A stretch of DNA of 64,000 bases from Inhella gelatinilytica (GCF_016093295.1 NZ_JAEDAL010000007.1:103372-167371), one strand, 5' to 3'. Counted from the first letter of the stretch, positions 1 through 9,802 are shown. Notes: generated by a model not told the origin, from the sequence alone. Numbers and translations are program-made.

Positions 1-215
1 GTCAACCAGGGCCAGTGGCCGGTGAATTGGATCGTCTCCCCGTCAGCGCGACCGTGACGATCGCCTGAGGCGCACATGGCCTGTTCTCACGGGCGTCGCC
101 AATCGCCCCTCAAATCCCGCCGCTCGCGCCCCAAAGCATGCGCTTCATCCCTGTGGATTGGCAGGGTTGCCACGTGCGCATTAAGCTGCGCTTTTTCCCA
201 TAAGCCCAAAATTCC
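1..215. other. Leading edge; possible C-terminus of a truncated gene
   Basis: No complete gene is visible here. One forward frame is open from base 3 to a TGA at 66-68 and reads as a short hydrophobic tail (ending LPVSATVTIA), which could be the last residues of a gene lying mostly outside the window. The evidence is only an open frame of 21 codons. Bases 69-215 precede the efflux adaptor and must carry its promoter if that gene is not co-transcribed from further upstream. I see no strong hairpin or clear promoter. Confidence 0.25.
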
Positions 216-1370
216 ATGTTGACCCAACGCAAGCCCTTGTTGTTGTCCGCTCTCGTTCTGGCCTTGAGTCTGACGGCCTGCCAACGCCCCGACGCCAAGA
301 ACAAAGACAAGACGGGGCCGAGTGCCACGCTCCAGATCGCAGCGGAAGACGTGGTGACGGTGGGCAGCAATGGACTGATTGGCGGTCCGGTGCTCACGGG
401 CTCCATTCAGGCGGCCCGCCGAGCGGATCTGCGGGCGGAGGTTGCAGCCGTTGTGCTCCAGGTGACCAAAGACAACGGCGAACCCGTCCGCCAGGGGGAC
501 GTCATCGTGCGTCTGGACAGCACCGCCATCCGTGACAACCTGACCAGTGCGGAAGAGGCACTCCGAGCCGCCACGCAAAGCTTTGAACAAACGGAACGGG
601 TTTTGCAGCGCCAGCGCACCTTGAACCAACAAGGCATGACGTCGATGCAGGCGTTGGAGGATGCCGAGTTGCGGCGGAATGCCGCGCAGTCAGAGCTGGC
701 CGCGGCGCGCGCCCGCGTGGTGAGCGCCAAACAGCAAATGACCCGAACGGAAATTAAAGCGCCGTTTGATGGGGTGGTCAGCGAGCGCAAGGTCTCCGTG
801 GGTGACACAGTGCAAGTGGGCCGTGAGATTGTGAAGGTGGTCGATCCGCGCTCGCTTCGATTTGAAGGGCAGGTCAGTGCCGATCGGTTGGGCGAAATTC
901 GCGTCGGACAGGCCGTGGCCTTGCGCGTGAATGGCGTGTCAGAAGGTGAGTACAGCGCCAAACTCGAGCGCATTGATGCGGCAGCCAACCCCACCACGCG
1001 TCAGGTCGAAGTGATGGCTCGCTTTGATAACCCCGCCCAAGCGCCAAAGGTCGCTGGGTTGTATGCCGAAGGTCGGGTGAATACGGGCGCGAAGTCAGCC
1101 CTGGTGTTGGCGGAATCGAGCTTGGTTCGTCAGGGCGAGGAAGCGTTCGTCTGGCGCCTGGACGGAGACCGACTGAAGAAGGTGTCGGTGCAACTGGGTG
1201 AACGCGATGCGCGTCGGGGGGAATGGGTGATCCAGTCGGGCCTTAAGTTGGGGGATGAAGTGTTGCGCAGCCCAGCAGGGCAGTTGGCTGACGGGCAGGC
1301 CCTCCGACGGGCAGGCCAGAAGACGCCTCCGGTAGCCGCTGCATCGTCTGCTTCAGCCGCTCAACGTTAA
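216..1370 (+). CDS. RND efflux periplasmic adaptor (membrane fusion lipoprotein)
   Basis: A 384-residue membrane-fusion protein of the AcrA/MdtA/HlyD type, which links an inner-membrane RND pump to an outer-membrane channel. The N-terminus has a hydrophobic stretch ending in the lipobox LTAC (Cys about residue 22), so the mature protein is probably a periplasmic lipoprotein. The middle contains the split biotinyl-lipoyl-like domain (around residues 70-100 and 175-200, with KAPFDGVVSERKVSVGDTV) flanking an Ala/Gln/Arg-rich coiled-coil hairpin. The C-terminus is a beta-barrel and membrane-proximal domain. The RND pump follows 15 bp downstream, so the two form an operon. No outer-membrane factor is in the window. 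Substrate cannot be read from sequence. Confidence 0.92.
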   Translation: MLTQRKPLLLSALVLALSLTACQRPDAKNKDKTGPSATLQIAAEDVVTVGSNGLIGGPVLTGSIQAARRADLRAEVAAVVLQVTKDNGEPVRQGDVIVRLDSTAIRDNLTSAEEALRAATQSFEQTERVLQRQRTLNQQGMTSMQALEDAELRRNAAQSELAAARARVVSAKQQMTRTEIKAPFDGVVSERKVSVGDTVQVGREIVKVVDPRSLRFEGQVSADRLGEIRVGQAVALRVNGVSEGEYSAKLERIDAAANPTTRQVEVMARFDNPAQAPKVAGLYAEGRVNTGAKSALVLAESSLVRQGEEAFVWRLDGDRLKKVSVQLGERDARRGEWVIQSGLKLGDEVLRSPAGQLADGQALRRAGQKTPPVAAASSASAAQR

Positions 1371-1385
1371 GGACCGGAGCCGTCC

Positions 1386-4300
1386 ATGTTCTTGTCCAAT
1401 TTCAGTATTCGCAAACCCATTGCGACCGTTGTGGTCATCATTGGGATGATGTTGCTTGGGGTGTTGGCGTTGACCAAACTGCGCGTCAACCAGTTCCCAG
1501 ACATCGAGCCCCCGCTGTTGTTTGTCAATATCAGCTATCCCGGCGCGTCGCCCGACACGGCCGAGCGGGAGGTGCTGAACCGAATCGAGAAATCCTTGAG
1601 CTCGATCTCGGGCGTCGACCGAACGCAGTCTGCGGCGGTCGAAGGCGGTGTGCGCATCACCGTGGTGTTCGATTTCTCGAAAAACATGATTGAGGCGGCA
1701 GATGAGGTGCGCAATGCCATCGCGTCGGTGCGCCACAAGTTGCCGACCGAGATTCGCGAGCCCGTGATCACGCGCGCTGATCCGGGCGCGCAACCCATCA
1801 TGCAGCTTGCGCTCACCAGCACTTCGCTCAACCATGCGGAGCTGTCGCGGTTGGTCGAGGACAAGTTGGCCGAACGATTCCGCGGCATTCCTGGGGTGGC
1901 CGTCGTCAACGTCAACGGGGCCCTACGCCGGGAGCTGTCGGTCCTGCTGCGCGCAGAAAAACTTCGCGAATTTGGTGTCTCCGTCACTGAGGTGGTCGCG
2001 GCGTTGCGGGCGCAGAACACCACGGCCCCGGTGGGCAAAGTGCGTGGTGAATTTGCGGATCAAAGCATCCGCTTGGTTGGCCGCATCGAGTCGCCCGCTG
2101 AATTCGAGCAAATGGTGGTTAAGCGCCGCGGAACCGATGTGGTGCGCTTGGGGCAAGTCGCGGCGGTGCGGGATGGTTTTGCCGACCTGACCGGCTTCAG
2201 CCTCAGGGATGGCAAACCCAACGTGGGCCTTTCGATCACGCGATCGCGTGAGGCTTCGACGGTGACGGTGGCCAACGAGGTACGCAAACTTGTCGATGAA
2301 ATCAAGAAGGAATTGCCTGGCGGCACCCTGATGGAAGTGACGCAAGACGGCGGCAAGGATGCAGAGAGCAGCCTGTACAACGTGATTCATGCCTTGGTGT
2401 TTGGTGCCGGGCTGACGGTGTTCGTGGTCTATGTCTTTCTCAACAGCTGGCGCTCGACGCTGATCACCGCGCTGTCACTGCCCACTTCGGTGCTGGCCGC
2501 TTTCATTGCGGTTTGGCTGATGGGTTTTTCGCTCAATTTCATGAGCCTGCTGGGCCTGTCCTTGGCCATCGGCGTCTTGATCGATGACGCCATCGTGGTC
2601 CGAGAAAACATCGTGCGCCACATGGAGCGGGGCAGTGATCGGGTGACGGCGGCGCGCGAGGGGACAGCTGAGATTGGGCTGGCGGTGGCCGCGACCACGT
2701 TTGCCATCGTGGCGGTCTTTGTGCCCGTGGCTTTCATGGGATCGGGCCCAGGGCAGTGGTTCAAGCCCTTTGCCCTCACGGTGGTGGCCTCGGTTCTCGT
2801 GTCCTTGCTCATCAGCTTTACGCTGGATCCGATGTTGAGCGCGTACTGGGGAGACCCTCCGGGCTATCACGAGGCGCCCAAGAAGGGGATTTCCGCCCTC
2901 TTGCAGCGCTTCAACCACTGGTTTGACCACCAGGCGGACCGGTATGGCAAGGTCATTGCCTGGGCCCTGAAGCACCGGCTGCTGATGTCGCTGATCGCCG
3001 TCACGACCTTGCAGGCCTCTTGTGGGGCGCAGGCGATTTGGGGGGGGTCGTCCTTCCTGCCCGCAGCGGATGCGGGTTTCCTGGCCATTGATGTGCGCAC
3101 GCCAGCGTCCAGCAGTCTGGAGTACAGCAAGCGCAAGCTGGATGCAGCCGCGACCGAGGCGCGTCAAATCAAGGAAGCGCGGCACACCAGCGCCTATCCG
3201 AACGCCGCAGGTGGCCGGATTTACGTGGATATCGGCAAGAGCACGGAGCGCAAGCGCTCGGCCACCCAAGTGGCGTCTGAACTGCGCGAGCGCATGGCCA
3301 CGCTGGTGGGGGCTGAGTTCGTGGTTCTGGATGACCTGAACAACGGCGCCCAGAAGCCGGTCCAAATCCGCTTTTATGGGGCAGACACGCGCAAGCTGCA
3401 GGAAATCACCACCGGTTTCATGCAGCAAATGCGCACGATCAAGGGGGCGGTGGACATCGGCTACTCCGAGCAGGATCCGCAGCAAGAGTTGCAGATCGAA
3501 CTCGACCGAGGCTTGGCCAACCAACTGGGCATCTCGGTGGCCGATGCGGCCCAAGCGTTGCGCGTGGCGTTTGCGGGCGTTGAGGTGGGGGATTGGGTCG
3601 ATCCGGCCGGTGAAACGCGGGATGTGGCCGTTCGTTTGCACCCGCAGGATCGGGTGGATGCCAGCAACATTGAGCGCCTGCCGATTGCGGTGGCGGGCAG
3701 CAACCGCATGGTGCCGTTGGACCAGATTGCTACCGTGCGCATGGGCAAGGGTCCCTCGCAGATTCAGCACGCCGATGGCAAGCGCATGATTACGGTCAGC
3801 GCCAATGCCCAAGGCCGGTCGCCTGGCGAAATCACCGCTGAGGCCAAGAAGATGGCGGAAAAGATCGACTTCCCACCGGGCTACGGCATTGAGCTGGCGG
3901 GCTCGGCCCGCGATCAGCAGGTGGTCTTCACTGCCATGGTCACCGCGTTGTTCTCGGGCATTGCGCTGATGTACTTTGTGCTGGTGATTCAGTTCAATAG
4001 CTTCAGTGCGCCGCTGGGGGTGATGTTCTCGCTGCCGCTTTCGCTGATCGGCGTGGTGCTGGCCCTGCTGCTCACCAAGGGCACGCTGAACTTGATGAGC
4101 CTGATTGGCGTCATCATGCTCATGGGTTTGGTGGCCAAAAATGCCATCTTGTTGCTCGACGCCACGCGACAGGAGGAAAAGGCCGGTGTGGATCGTGAAG
4201 AGGCACTCATGCACGCCGGGCGCAAGCGGTTCCGTCCGATTTTGATGACCACCTTCGCGCTGATCGCGGGCATGTTGCCCGTGGCCATTGGGGTGGGTGA

Positions 4301-4631
4301 AGGGGGCGAGTTCTACCGTCCGATGGCGGTGGCCATCATCGGTGGCACGATCACCTCGACGGTGCTGACGCTCTTGATGGTGCCAAGCTTCTATGACTCG
4401 CTCGAAATCTTCAAAGGCAAGATGGCGGCGAATTTCCGCACGCGCTTTGCCGCTCGAGGCCGGGGTTACGCGCTGGGCGTGACGGGCTTGGAGGTCATCG
4501 GCCGCATCCTGGTGTCGATCCTGCTGCTGGCTTTGGCACCGCTGGTCTTGGTGGGGTGGGGCGCCTGGGGGCTGGTTCAGCGGCTCAGGGGCCGTCGGGG
4601 CGCGAGGCAAGCAGCACCCGTCCTGGGTTGA
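1386..4631 (+). CDS. RND family efflux pump, inner-membrane permease
   Basis: A 1081-residue proton-driven resistance-nodulation-division transporter of the hydrophobe/amphiphile (AcrB/MexB) type. Visible features are the first transmembrane helix directly after the start, the large periplasmic loop beginning NISYPGASPDTAEREV, and the helix 4 motif [14 protein letters not shown] carrying the paired aspartates of the proton relay. The second half repeats the layout, with LIGVIMLMGLVAKNAILLLD near residues 905-925. The C-terminal tail is longer than usual and has an extra hydrophobic segment followed by a basic end (QRLRGRRGARQ). Its 3' end overlaps the convergent oxidase gene by 47 bp. It is the pump partner of the adaptor just upstream. 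Substrate is unknown. Confidence 0.93.
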   Translation: MFLSNFSIRKPIATVVVIIGMMLLGVLALTKLRVNQFPDIEPPLLFVNISYPGASPDTAEREVLNRIEKSLSSISGVDRTQSAAVEGGVRITVVFDFSKNMIEAADEVRNAIASVRHKLPTEIREPVITRADPGAQPIMQLALTSTSLNHAELSRLVEDKLAERFRGIPGVAVVNVNGALRRELSVLLRAEKLREFGVSVTEVVAALRAQNTTAPVGKVRGEFADQSIRLVGRIESPAEFEQMVVKRRGTDVVRLGQVAAVRDGFADLTGFSLRDGKPNVGLSITRSREASTVTVANEVRKLVDEIKKELPGGTLMEVTQDGGKDAESSLYNVIHALVFGAGLTVFVVYVFLNSWRSTLITALSLPTSVLAAFIAVWLMGFSLNFMSLLGLSLAIGVLIDDAIVVRENIVRHMERGSDRVTAAREGTAEIGLAVAATTFAIVAVFVPVAFMGSGPGQWFKPFALTVVASVLVSLLISFTLDPMLSAYWGDPPGYHEAPKKGISALLQRFNHWFDHQADRYGKVIAWALKHRLLMSLIAVTTLQASCGAQAIWGGSSFLPAADAGFLAIDVRTPASSSLEYSKRKLDAAATEARQIKEARHTSAYPNAAGGRIYVDIGKSTERKRSATQVASELRERMATLVGAEFVVLDDLNNGAQKPVQIRFYGADTRKLQEITTGFMQQMRTIKGAVDIGYSEQDPQQELQIELDRGLANQLGISVADAAQALRVAFAGVEVGDWVDPAGETRDVAVRLHPQDRVDASNIERLPIAVAGSNRMVPLDQIATVRMGKGPSQIQHADGKRMITVSANAQGRSPGEITAEAKKMAEKIDFPPGYGIELAGSARDQQVVFTAMVTALFSGIALMYFVLVIQFNSFSAPLGVMFSLPLSLIGVVLALLLTKGTLNLMSLIGVIMLMGLVAKNAILLLDATRQEEKAGVDREEALMHAGRKRFRPILMTTFALIAGMLPVAIGVGEGGEFYRPMAVAIIGGTITSTVLTLLMVPSFYDSLEIFKGKMAANFRTRFAARGRGYALGVTGLEVIGRILVSILLLALAPLVLVGWGAWGLVQRLRGRRGARQAAPVLG

Positions 4632-5997
4632 GTCGGTTCTGAGGGTCTAAAGCGCGCTTGATGCGGTGCATCAGCGCCAGGCCCGTCGAGTTGCCTCGAT
4701 GGGCCAGTTCCTCAGCTCGCAGTCGACCAATGCCATGCTCCGCGCTGAAGGATCCCTGGTGTTTCGCAACCAGATCGAATATCACCCGATTGATCAGCGG
4801 CTCCTGAGCGCTGAAGGTGGCCAGTGTCTGGCCCTCGGGGGGGGCGATGTTGTAGTGCAGGTTTCCATCTCCCAGATGCCCAAAGACGACGGGACGCGCA
4901 CCCGGAAAGTGCTGGGCCAGCGCGGCTTCGCATTCATGGACGAATTGGGGAATGCAGCGCAGCGGCAGTGAAATGTCGTGCTTGAGGTTACCCCCCGCGC
5001 GGGTTTGAGCGCCGGGAATCGATTCGCGCAGGGCCCAAAACGCCTGAAATTGCGCAAGGCTATGCGACACACAGGCCTCGCGCACCCAAGCCCGCTCCAG
5101 CATTTGGCCCAACCAGGCCACCAAGTCCTCGCGCACGGGCGCCTCGTCTCGCGGGCTGGAAAGTTCCAGTAGCACCGCCCAAGGCGCAACGGGCAGGGGC
5201 AGGGGGGCGATCAAGGTTTGTGCGGCCTCGCCCATGACCTCAAAACCGGACAGGGCGTCTCCCAGCACGGTGCGTGCGCTGCAGAGCAGGTCCAGCGCCT
5301 GGGCCAGCGAATCCAGGGTGACCCACGCCGCCATGCGGCTGCGCGGCGCGGGTGCCAGCTTCATGACGGCGGCGGTGATGATGCCCAGCGTGCCTTCGCT
5401 GCCGATGAACAGGTCGCGCAGGTTCAGGCCGCGATGGTCCTTGCGCAGGCCATCCAGGTCGGACCAACAGTCGCCATCAGCGGTCACCACCTCAAGGCCC
5501 AAACACAAATCCCGGGCATTGCCCCAGCGCAGAACCTGCGTTCCGCCCGCATTGGTCGCCAAGTTCCCACCCAGGGTGCAGGAACCCTCGGCCGCCAAAC
5601 TCAGGGGCATTAAAAGGTTCTTTTCAGCCGCGGCGCGCTGCAGATCGGCGAGGATGCAGCCCGCTTCGGCGGTCACCGAGAGCCCCACGGTATCCAACTG
5701 ACGGATCTGATTCAGTCGTTTCAAAGACAGCAAGACTTCGCCGCGTTGCGCGGTGGCGCCCCCCACGAGCCCCGTGGCACCGCCTTGCGCCACCAGCGGC
5801 AAACCCATCCGCGCGGTGGCACGGACCATGGCCTGTACTTCACTGCGGGTTCGGGGCCGAAGCACCAAGTCGGCTTGACCCATGAACCGCCCGCGGGGTT
5901 CCTGGTTAAAGGGCTCGCTTTCGGCGCCGCTCAGAACCTGTTCCGAACCGAACTCTTGCTGGAGAGCCAGCACCTGTGCGTTGAACACCTTGTGCAC
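4585..5997 (-). CDS. FAD-binding oxidoreductase (GlcD/D-lactate or 2-hydroxyacid dehydrogenase type)
   Basis: A 470-residue flavoprotein of the vanillyl-alcohol-oxidase superfamily, similar in design to GlcD, D-lactate dehydrogenase and D-2-hydroxyglutarate dehydrogenase. The N-terminal FAD-binding domain shows the phosphate-binding run VAQGGATGLVGGA and the motif GGNLATNAGG, followed by LFIGSEGTLGIIT. The C-terminal oxidase domain carries the family signature FSAEHGIGRLRAEEL near the end. These enzymes oxidise a D-2-hydroxyacid to the 2-oxoacid. The exact substrate cannot be assigned. The start is a GTG abutting the stop of the DUF2069 gene upstream (TGA then GTG), which suggests translational coupling. 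The 3' end runs into the convergent RND gene. Confidence 0.88.
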   Translation of the reverse strand: MHKVFNAQVLALQQEFGSEQVLSGAESEPFNQEPRGRFMGQADLVLRPRTRSEVQAMVRATARMGLPLVAQGGATGLVGGATAQRGEVLLSLKRLNQIRQLDTVGLSVTAEAGCILADLQRAAAEKNLLMPLSLAAEGSCTLGGNLATNAGGTQVLRWGNARDLCLGLEVVTADGDCWSDLDGLRKDHRGLNLRDLFIGSEGTLGIITAAVMKLAPAPRSRMAAWVTLDSLAQALDLLCSARTVLGDALSGFEVMGEAAQTLIAPLPLPVAPWAVLLELSSPRDEAPVREDLVAWLGQMLERAWVREACVSHSLAQFQAFWALRESIPGAQTRAGGNLKHDISLPLRCIPQFVHECEAALAQHFPGARPVVFGHLGDGNLHYNIAPPEGQTLATFSAQEPLINRVIFDLVAKHQGSFSAEHGIGRLRAEELAHRGNSTGLALMHRIKRALDPQNRLNPGRVLLASRPDGP

Positions 5998-6399
5998 TCA
6001 GGCTGATTCGGTCTGGGCCCGACCGTCGGCCAATCGCCAACGAATGTGGGCGGTTGCGGAGCCAAAAACCAGGCATCCCAGCAGGACCTCGATCCAGCCC
6101 AGGGCAGCTTCAACGCCGACACCGCTGGGACCCCGCACCAGGCCCTCCGCGATGTACAGCCAGACCAGGAGTGCAAGCCAGCGGTAGGTATAAAGCCGAT
6201 AACGCAAAAGGCCCGGGAGGGCCAAACACAGGGGCAACACTTTGATGGCCAACCGACCGCTACCGGTCGGCGCCCACAGGGTCTCCCAGAGCACGCCCAA
6301 TGCAATCAGCGCCACCACAGCCGTAAGCGTTGCCGAACGGCTTCCACGGGCTCTTGCGCTGGGGGGGTTGGAATTCGATACGGGAGAAAGGGTGTCCAT
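5998..6399 (-). CDS. DUF2069 family small membrane protein
   Basis: A 133-residue inner-membrane protein with about four hydrophobic segments (around residues 25-42, 50-66, 71-88 and 98-115). The loop with YRWLALLVWLYIAEGLVR matches the pattern of DUF2069, a family common in proteobacteria with no assigned function. The start ATG at 6397-6399 lies only 39 bp from the divergent YihY-family gene, so the two probably share a short promoter region. Its stop codon abuts the GTG start of the FAD-linked oxidase, which implies a two-gene operon. I cannot propose a biochemical role. Confidence 0.8.
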   Translation of the reverse strand: MDTLSPVSNSNPPSARARGSRSATLTAVVALIALGVLWETLWAPTGSGRLAIKVLPLCLALPGLLRYRLYTYRWLALLVWLYIAEGLVRGPSGVGVEAALGWIEVLLGCLVFGSATAHIRWRLADGRAQTESA

Positions 6400-6437
6400 G
6401 CGGGAAGTGTACGAAGGGGCTCTCTACACTGCGGCGC

Positions 6438-7724
6438 ATGCACTTTCGATACCGAACTTTGCGGCATGCAGGGTGGCTGCGTCTATTGGCCGGCAGTTGG
6501 CGTGATTTGCGTGAATGGCCCTGGGTGGCGTCTTGGGCGGGCGTCCGATTGCGGTTCCGCGAGCTTCGTCTTGGCGTTACCGCGGGCTCACTGACGTTCA
6601 CCACGCTGATCTCTTTGGTGCCCTTGATCGTCCTGGGTTTGGCGCTTTTTACGGCGTTTCCGGTGTTCGGTGCGTTTCAAAAGGCGCTGGAGCAGTATTT
6701 CCTCTCGAACTTGGTGCCGGACAGCATCGCGCGGCCCGTGCTGAAAAGCCTCACCGCATTTGCTGGGAAGGCCAAGGGTTTGGGGACCGTGGGTGCCATC
6801 GCTTTGGGGCTGTCAGGCGTGGGTTTGATGTTGACCATCGATCGCACACTGAACTCCATCTGGCGGGTGCAGCGTCCGCGTCCCATGGGGCAACGCGTCT
6901 TGGTTTATTGGGCAACGCTGACATTGGGACCGCTGTTGCTGGGGGGTAGCTTGGCCTTGACCAGCTATGCCATTTCAGCGAGCCGGGGCCTCGTTACGCG
7001 CCTCCCAGGGGGCATGGAAACCTTTTTGGATGGCGTTCAGGCGGTCGTGATGCTGCTTGCCGTGGCGGCGCTCTTTCGCTATGTCCCGAACACGTTGGTG
7101 CGTTGGCGCCACGCAGTCTTGGGGGCACTTTTTGTGACGGTGGGCCTGAGCGTTGGAAAGTGGGGACTGAGTGTTTGGATTCACTACGCCCCGAGCTATG
7201 CCACCGTGTATGGGGCCTTTGCCACTTTGCCTATTTTTTTGATCTGGGTGTATTTGGGCTGGGTGGTGGTATTGATGGGTGCCTTGGTGGCGGCGAATGC
7301 ACCCGGCTTGACGCAAGGCTTGATTTATCGCCCGCCGGGGCCGGGGGTGGACTATGAGTTGGCGTTGGGTGTGATCCGGGAGTTGTGGGGGCGTCAGCAG
7401 CGTGGGGCCGCCGGTGCGACGCCGTTGGCCTTGGCCCAGGCGCAACGGGTGGATCCACTGCAACTGGAACCCGTTTTGGAAGCGCTGCGGCGATTGGATT
7501 GGGTTGCACGTTTGGAAGAGGAAGGAGCCCAGCGGTTGGTCCTGCTGCGCAATCCCCATGAAACCAGCGCCAGTCCGCTCTTGCATGCACTGCTCGTGCC
7601 GCGCACCCTGGCTTCTGAGGCGCTGTGGCGGGCCAGTGGTTGGGAGCGCACTTCGGTAGCGGTGCTGCTGGGGATTGCCGATCGGCGACAGACGGACTTG
7701 GGGCATCAAGCCCGCACGTCCTGA
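6438..7724 (+). CDS. YihY/BrkB family inner-membrane protein
   Basis: A 428-residue integral membrane protein of the YihY (once 'RNase BN', UPF0761) family. The chosen ATG at 6438 gives the N-terminus MHFRYRTLRHAGWLRLLAGS; upstream codons in this frame read through the divergent gene and look non-coding. Six hydrophobic segments fill roughly residues 45-300. Family-typical runs include TFTTLISLVPLIV and, near residue 250, a Tyr-rich loop with YVPNTLVRWRHAVLGALF. The C-terminal 140 residues are soluble and look like a winged-helix-type tail (LAQAQRVDPLQLEPVLEALRRL), which is seen in some long members. Molecular function of the family is not established. Confidence 0.88.
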   Translation: MHFRYRTLRHAGWLRLLAGSWRDLREWPWVASWAGVRLRFRELRLGVTAGSLTFTTLISLVPLIVLGLALFTAFPVFGAFQKALEQYFLSNLVPDSIARPVLKSLTAFAGKAKGLGTVGAIALGLSGVGLMLTIDRTLNSIWRVQRPRPMGQRVLVYWATLTLGPLLLGGSLALTSYAISASRGLVTRLPGGMETFLDGVQAVVMLLAVAALFRYVPNTLVRWRHAVLGALFVTVGLSVGKWGLSVWIHYAPSYATVYGAFATLPIFLIWVYLGWVVVLMGALVAANAPGLTQGLIYRPPGPGVDYELALGVIRELWGRQQRGAAGATPLALAQAQRVDPLQLEPVLEALRRLDWVARLEEEGAQRLVLLRNPHETSASPLLHALLVPRTLASEALWRASGWERTSVAVLLGIADRRQTDLGHQARTS

Positions 7725-7757
7725 GCCCTGACACGGTGTGTGCCAGAGCAAGTGCGC

Positions 7758-8987
7758 TTAAGGGCCTGTCAAAACCGCGGTCAGAGGGCAGTGATCCGAC
7801 AGGGCCAAGGCCGCGGTTTCACCTGGCTTGACCTCGGTCCTTCCCCAGGCGCCCAATGAAACCTTGTGTGCGCCTTCGGGCGCCCGAAGGCCAGCGGAAA
7901 CCACGATGTGGTCCAACCCCAGGGGGTTACGGCAGCCCAAGGTGTTGCGGACTTGACCATAGGCTTCGCGGGAAATCGCTTCGCGCCGCGCTAGCAGGCA
8001 GGCGGGTTCGTCACAATGAACCTCCAGCAACGTCAGTTGGGGCATGCCCGAGGGGCGCTCATCGTTCACTTCTCGCCACAGGTTGCGGCTGCGTGCGGGG
8101 GGCACCAGGGGCTGCGTTGCGTCTGAACTGTCGGAGCGCACGGGGCGATTCAGGGGTTCGGCGTCTTCATGCGCCAAATTTCGGTTGAAGTCCCCCATCC
8201 ACACCAGAGCATCCATCCCTTGTGCCGATTTTTCGACCCAGGATTCAATCGGGGCCACCTGGGCCTGGAGGGCTTGACAGGCGGGGTCGTCACCCTCCAA
8301 CTGCCCTCGACTGGAAGCGCCTAGGCCATCCAAGGGCGAAACGCAGGAGGACTTGAGGTGAACCGTCAGAAATCGCCAGCGTTTTCCGTTCATATTTAAA
8401 GTGAGCGCGAGTCCAGGGCGGAGTTGCTCGGCTTCGGGACGGTCCAGGAGCGCCAAGGGCCATTCCACGTCGCAGCTTCCTTCGCCCAGACTCTTGCGCC
8501 AAGCCAGGGCAAGCCGTTGCACCTTGTGACCCGAGTAACTGCACACTCGGTAGTCCGGCCCCAGAAGCTGCTGCACAGCCGCCGTTCCACTGACTTCTTG
8601 GAAAGCCCAGACATCTGCGCTGACTTGACTCAGGACCGATTGCAAGCGCTCGCGTCGCTGCGTGTCGGCTGCCAATTCCACAGGGACTGCTTGACGCTGG
8701 ACTTCCCACACATTGCAGGGGGGTAACTTGCCAATGTTCCACTCAATGGGCGCGTTGCGCCCCCACGGCAGCTCCCACCCCTTCTTGGTTTCGGCGGTCC
8801 CCCGCTCCGCCGCTTGCCATCGGCCGGTCTGGGGATTCAATTCAAACGGTGCACTGCACGAAGCGCGCCATTGGGCCGCCAGCTCCTTATCCAGGTGCCA
8901 GCCCAAATTCCAGGTGGCGACCTTGAGGGGTTGGGCCTGGGCCCATGAACTCAGCGCGCAGAGCGCCAGGGAAACAAAAGTGCGCAT
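7758..8987 (-). CDS. Exported endonuclease/exonuclease/phosphatase-fold protein
   Basis: A 409-residue protein with a Sec signal peptide (cleavage after WAQA, about residue 18). The mature part has the motifs of the DNase I-like/EEP metal-dependent fold in order: VATWNLGWH (metal and substrate Asn), FQEV (metal-binding Glu), TVHLKSSC, WMGDFNRN (catalytic Asp-Asn), LDHIVV and SDHCPLTA (catalytic Asp-His). It may cleave extracellular nucleic acids, phosphoinositides or other phosphodiesters. The motifs do not decide among these. At least six cysteines outside the motifs suggest disulphides, consistent with a periplasmic or secreted location. It starts 8 bp after the GntR regulator ends, so the two are co-transcribed. 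Confidence 0.87.
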   Translation of the reverse strand: MRTFVSLALCALSSWAQAQPLKVATWNLGWHLDKELAAQWRASCSAPFELNPQTGRWQAAERGTAETKKGWELPWGRNAPIEWNIGKLPPCNVWEVQRQAVPVELAADTQRRERLQSVLSQVSADVWAFQEVSGTAAVQQLLGPDYRVCSYSGHKVQRLALAWRKSLGEGSCDVEWPLALLDRPEAEQLRPGLALTLNMNGKRWRFLTVHLKSSCVSPLDGLGASSRGQLEGDDPACQALQAQVAPIESWVEKSAQGMDALVWMGDFNRNLAHEDAEPLNRPVRSDSSDATQPLVPPARSRNLWREVNDERPSGMPQLTLLEVHCDEPACLLARREAISREAYGQVRNTLGCRNPLGLDHIVVSAGLRAPEGAHKVSLGAWGRTEVKPGETAALALSDHCPLTAVLTGP

Positions 8988-8995
8988 GGATCTGC

Positions 8996-9679
8996 TCAGG
9001 TGATGTGACGATTCAGTGCTGCGCCCAAGTCCGTCGAGCGGGGTTGCAACTGCAAGCCCTGTTCAACATGACCCAAATGGCAGTGCATCAGGTGTTCCGC
9101 CGCCGGTGCATCCCGTCGTTCGATGGCATCCACCAAGGCTTGATGTTCGTGGACCGAGTGCTCTGCGGCGTGACGACTTTGATACATCAGTGCGATGAGG
9201 GAGCACCGCGCCGAGAGCTCCGCCAGCAAATCGGCCAAGACGAGGTTCCCCGCGCGCTGAGCCAGCAGAACGTGAAAGTAAGCCAGAAGACGGGTCCGAC
9301 GCGGAACGTCGCCGCCTTGAAGGGCTTGTGACTCTTCGACCAGATGGGCGCGAAGGGCGGCAATGTCGAGTTCGGTCGCTTGCGCGCACATGCGACGGAT
9401 CAGTTGCTGCTCCAACGCCTGTCGCACTTCAAAGATTTGACGGGCCTCCTCGATACTGGGCTCCGCAATGAAGGCCCCACGCCCGGGTCTTAGGCGAACC
9501 AAGTGATTCCGGCTGAGTTGGTTGAGCGCCTGCCGGATCAGGGTACGGCTGACCTGAAAGTGATCCGCCAACTGCTGCTCCACCAACTTGGTGCCGGGCA
9601 TCAATCGACGCTCCACGATGGCCGTGGTGATGGCATCAACGATGCGCTGGGTTGCGGTATCGGGACGAATCAAGGACAC
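8996..9679 (-). CDS. GntR family transcriptional regulator, FadR/FCD subclass
   Basis: A 227-residue regulator. Residues about 10-75 form the GntR winged helix-turn-helix, with the recognition region VSRTLIRQALNQLSRNHLVR and the wing RPGRGAFIAEP. Residues about 85-215 form the all-helical FCD effector domain, whose metal- or acid-binding positions are suggested by the Asp/His pattern around EHSVHEHQALVDAIERRD. FCD regulators usually sense organic acids. It is the first gene of a likely operon with the exported EEP-fold enzyme and stands divergent to the cytochrome c gene (124 bp between starts). It may control either or both. No operator could be recognised with confidence. Confidence 0.88.
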   Translation of the reverse strand: MSLIRPDTATQRIVDAITTAIVERRLMPGTKLVEQQLADHFQVSRTLIRQALNQLSRNHLVRLRPGRGAFIAEPSIEEARQIFEVRQALEQQLIRRMCAQATELDIAALRAHLVEESQALQGGDVPRRTRLLAYFHVLLAQRAGNLVLADLLAELSARCSLIALMYQSRHAAEHSVHEHQALVDAIERRDAPAAEHLMHCHLGHVEQGLQLQPRSTDLGAALNRHIT

Positions 9680-9802
9680 GAGGGGCTCTCAGCGGGTCAA
9701 CTGTCAGTGTAGTCAGCCTGAAAAAGCATGCCGAGCGTTTGCGGCAAATCAAAGCCTTATGAGCAGGTCGGATTCATGCTTGAAGGGCATTAGGAGAGCC
9801 TC

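Noticed and set aside
2475..4610. Very long open frame on the minus strand inside the first RND pump
   Set aside because: The protein is rich in His, Arg and Gln with no domain, and the plus strand carries a complete, well-conserved transporter. It is a high-GC shadow frame.
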